Assembly (NCBI GenBank): GCA_039586095.1
Contig: JBDHLB010000070.1
Span: 1 to 15,128 of the forward strand
DNA length: 15,128 bases
Source of the DNA: JBDHBD01 sp039586095
GTDB lineage: Bacteria; Gemmatimonadota; Gemmatimonadetes; Palauibacterales; Palauibacteraceae
Direction: 5' to 3'
Numbering within the stretch: the first letter of the stretch is position 1; each line of letters starts with the position of its first letter. Below, piece by piece: positions 13,894 to 15,128 of this stretch. A program made the position numbers and the translations under genes. The notes beneath the pieces are model-generated. The model saw only the letters and a program-made list of their open reading frames with translations, ran no database searches and was not told where the DNA came from.

Positions 13894-14574
13894 CTAGCGT
13901 TCGCCACCCTCTTCAGCACCCGCACCCCCCATGCCAGCCGGGAGTGCCGCCTGAAGCTGCTCGTTCAGCGCTTCGGCACGGCTTATCAAGGAGTCGGATC
14001 GGGCGTCGACCTCCCGCATCTCGGCGAGCAGGCCCTCGCGGAACATCTCCACCGAAGCCGCGACGTCCTCCTGCTCCAGCGCCTGTCCCTGCAGCTGCTG
14101 CAGCGTGCCCTGAAGGGTCTGGAGCTCCCCCATGAGGGTCTGACCCGCTTCTACGTCGCCGGCCTGCTGGGCGGCGGCGAACTCGACTTGGGCCTCCTCG
14201 AAGCGGACTTCGATCTGCGGCAAGTCCGGGTTGATCGCGACCATGGCCGCCTGGACCTGATCTCGGAGCGCCTTCTCCTGTGACTGAAGGTCCGGATTCT
14301 GGAACGCCTGGTCCCGAATCGTCACCAGCTGCTGGTTGATCGACTGGAGCTCGTTCATCACCGCGATCTGCTCCTGCATGACGGCGGGATTCTGAACAGC
14401 GCCGCCGGGGGCCGGAATCCCACTCGCATCCGTCTGGCCGCTCTCGGCGGGTGGTGCAGAGGACGCGCCGTCGTCTCCAGCCTCTCCACCATCCGACGAG
14501 CAGGCAGCAAAGGCTGTAAGCGCCAGGGCGGTCAGGAAGGTGAGCCCAAGGCGGGGCATGGATCGTCTCATCAT
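13894..14574 (-). CDS. Coiled-coil lipoprotein of unknown function
   Basis: A 226-aa protein with a lipoprotein signal: basic start (MMRRSMPR), hydrophobic residues 9-23 and lipobox FAAC with Cys25. A Ser/Gly/Asp/Pro-rich linker (26-60) follows, then a long Gln/Glu/Leu-rich region (about 65-210) with heptad-like spacing that predicts extended coiled coil (LQSINQQLVTIRDQ, LQTLQGTLQQLQGQALEQED). The end is Gly/Glu-rich. No enzyme motif is visible; a periplasmic structural or scaffold role is possible. ATG 14574 is preceded by GAGGA; a second ATG follows directly. It is divergent from the Ser/Thr kinase gene across 258 bp. Confidence 0.85.
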   Translation of the reverse strand: MMRRSMPRLGLTFLTALALTAFAACSSDGGEAGDDGASSAPPAESGQTDASGIPAPGGAVQNPAVMQEQIAVMNELQSINQQLVTIRDQAFQNPDLQSQEKALRDQVQAAMVAINPDLPQIEVRFEEAQVEFAAAQQAGDVEAGQTLMGELQTLQGTLQQLQGQALEQEDVAASVEMFREGLLAEMREVDARSDSLISRAEALNEQLQAALPAGMGGAGAEEGGER

Positions 14575-14832
14575 CGGAGTTCCTCTTCAGAGCTGAAATC
14601 ACGGGGACGACCCTGCGGCGACGGTCGGCGAAGGGCGGGACCGACGCGCTGAGCGCCTCGGGGTCCCCGGTGCAGGCCACCCGTATCCCACCGCGCGTGC
14701 GTTTGTTCCCGCAGGGCGTCGGTCGAGGTCTCCGAACTGACGCATATGCAAGTGCCTTGCGCCAACTGGGTCGTACGGTTGACATTCACGGGCACGTCCC
14801 ACGGGGATTTCGGGGGACAGGAGGCCTCGTCC
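14575..14832. other. Divergent intergenic region, lipoprotein / Ser-Thr kinase
   Basis: The 258 bp between divergent starts should hold both promoters. A TTGACA hexamer on the plus strand at 14779-14784 could be a -35 for the kinase, but no convincing -10 follows at 16-18 bp. No copy of the tandem CTTGAC element, no strong hairpin and no small gene was recognised. Confidence 0.5.
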
Positions 14833-15128
14833 ATGGCGGAACTCTACGACCGCCTGAAGGTCGCCCTTTCCGACCGCTACGCGATCGAACGTCAGATCGG
14901 ACAGGGCGGGATGGCCGACGTGTTCCTGGGGCGTGACCTGAAGCACGACCGCCCGGTCGCGATCAAGGTCATGCGTCCTGAAGTTGCATCCGCCGTCAAC
15001 GCGGAGCGCTTCCGCCGCGAGACCGAGGTCGAGGCGTCGCTCTCCCACCCCCACATCCTCCCGCTCCACGATTCTGGCGACGCGGATGGGCTTCCCTACT
15101 TCGTCACGCCGTACGTCGAAGGCGAGTC
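14833..15128 (+). CDS. Serine/threonine protein kinase (PknB-like), 3' end off the window
   Basis: The first 98 codons of a bacterial Hanks-type kinase. Visible motifs: DRYAIERQIGQGGMADVFLGRDL (glycine-rich loop, residues about 14-36), the ATP-anchoring lysine in VAIKVMRPE, the alphaC region ERFRRETEVEASLSHPHILPLHDSG with its conserved Glu, and the hinge-region YFVTPYVEGE. The style (HPHILPLHDSG, LKHDRPVAIKV) is typical of the expanded kinase family of Gemmatimonadota, which usually carry C-terminal TM and TolB/TPR sensor parts. ATG 14833 is chosen because AGGAGG lies about 9 nt upstream; an in-frame ATG at 14746 has no such site. The catalytic loop is outside the window. Confidence 0.93.
   Translation, partial: MAELYDRLKVALSDRYAIERQIGQGGMADVFLGRDLKHDRPVAIKVMRPEVASAVNAERFRRETEVEASLSHPHILPLHDSGDADGLPYFVTPYVEGE

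Noticed and set aside
14746..14832. An earlier in-frame ATG for the Ser/Thr kinase
   Set aside because: No Shine-Dalgarno at proper spacing; the added residues (MQVPCANWVV…) do not fit the family, whereas ATG 14833 has AGGAGG upstream.

Overview
The window reads as about 15 kb of a high-GC bacterial chromosome, most likely a member of the Gemmatimonadota or a close relative, taken from a draft or metagenome scaffold (there is a 13-N gap at 13032-13044). The lineage is inferred from protein style: the Ser/Thr kinase opening at the right edge, the TolB-like/TPR-type membrane protein at the left edge, and the 'RRFSDKEVALVLRRA' hypothetical protein. No rRNA, tRNA, IS element, phage gene or CRISPR array was seen.

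Layout. 1-1804 (minus): a truncated membrane-anchored TolB-like protein and a glycine-rich hypothetical membrane protein. 1986-3161 (plus): a secreted lipoprotein of the endonuclease/exonuclease/phosphatase (EEP) fold. 3349-3567 (minus): cold-shock protein copy 1. 3823-8724 (minus): a five-gene run of four-TM membrane protein, UbiA-family prenyltransferase, DAG-kinase-family lipid kinase, AIR-synthase/ThiL-like protein and glycerol dehydrogenase. 8969-11293 (plus, divergent): a short-chain dehydrogenase and a radical SAM enzyme with a B12-binding-like N-terminus. 11354-13285 (minus): an ABC-2 exporter (permease and ATPase) whose Walker A motif falls in the N gap. 13388-13603 (minus): cold-shock protein copy 2. 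13894-14574 (minus): a coiled-coil lipoprotein. 14833-end (plus): a truncated Ser/Thr protein kinase.

Two regulatory patterns stand out. First, the two csp genes, 10 kb apart, have the same transcription-unit design. Each has a TTGACA-N17 promoter, a terminator-like hairpin with a T-tract whose 5' base lies exactly 28 nt from the -10 in both copies, an alternative CCAGA/TCTGG pairing that would disrupt the hairpin, a leader of about 160 nt, a hairpin that pairs the Shine-Dalgarno sequence, and a similar 3' terminator. This looks like a duplicated cis-regulatory leader with possible attenuation plus translational control. Second, an 18-bp tandem element, CTTGACYSTCHCTTGASC (two half-sites 11 bp apart), occurs three times. 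Two copies form a perfectly symmetric back-to-back pair between the divergent lipid-type operons, and one lies upstream of the EEP lipoprotein. Each copy points at its gene, which suggests one regulator (OmpR/PhoB-like or SARP-like, by geometry only) controlling a small regulon.

The divergent seven-gene set (membrane protein, UbiA, lipid kinase, ThiL-like, glycerol dehydrogenase; SDR, radical SAM) is the best candidate for an undescribed pathway, probably making or tailoring a prenylated or glycerol-based membrane lipid. Its product cannot be read from the sequence.
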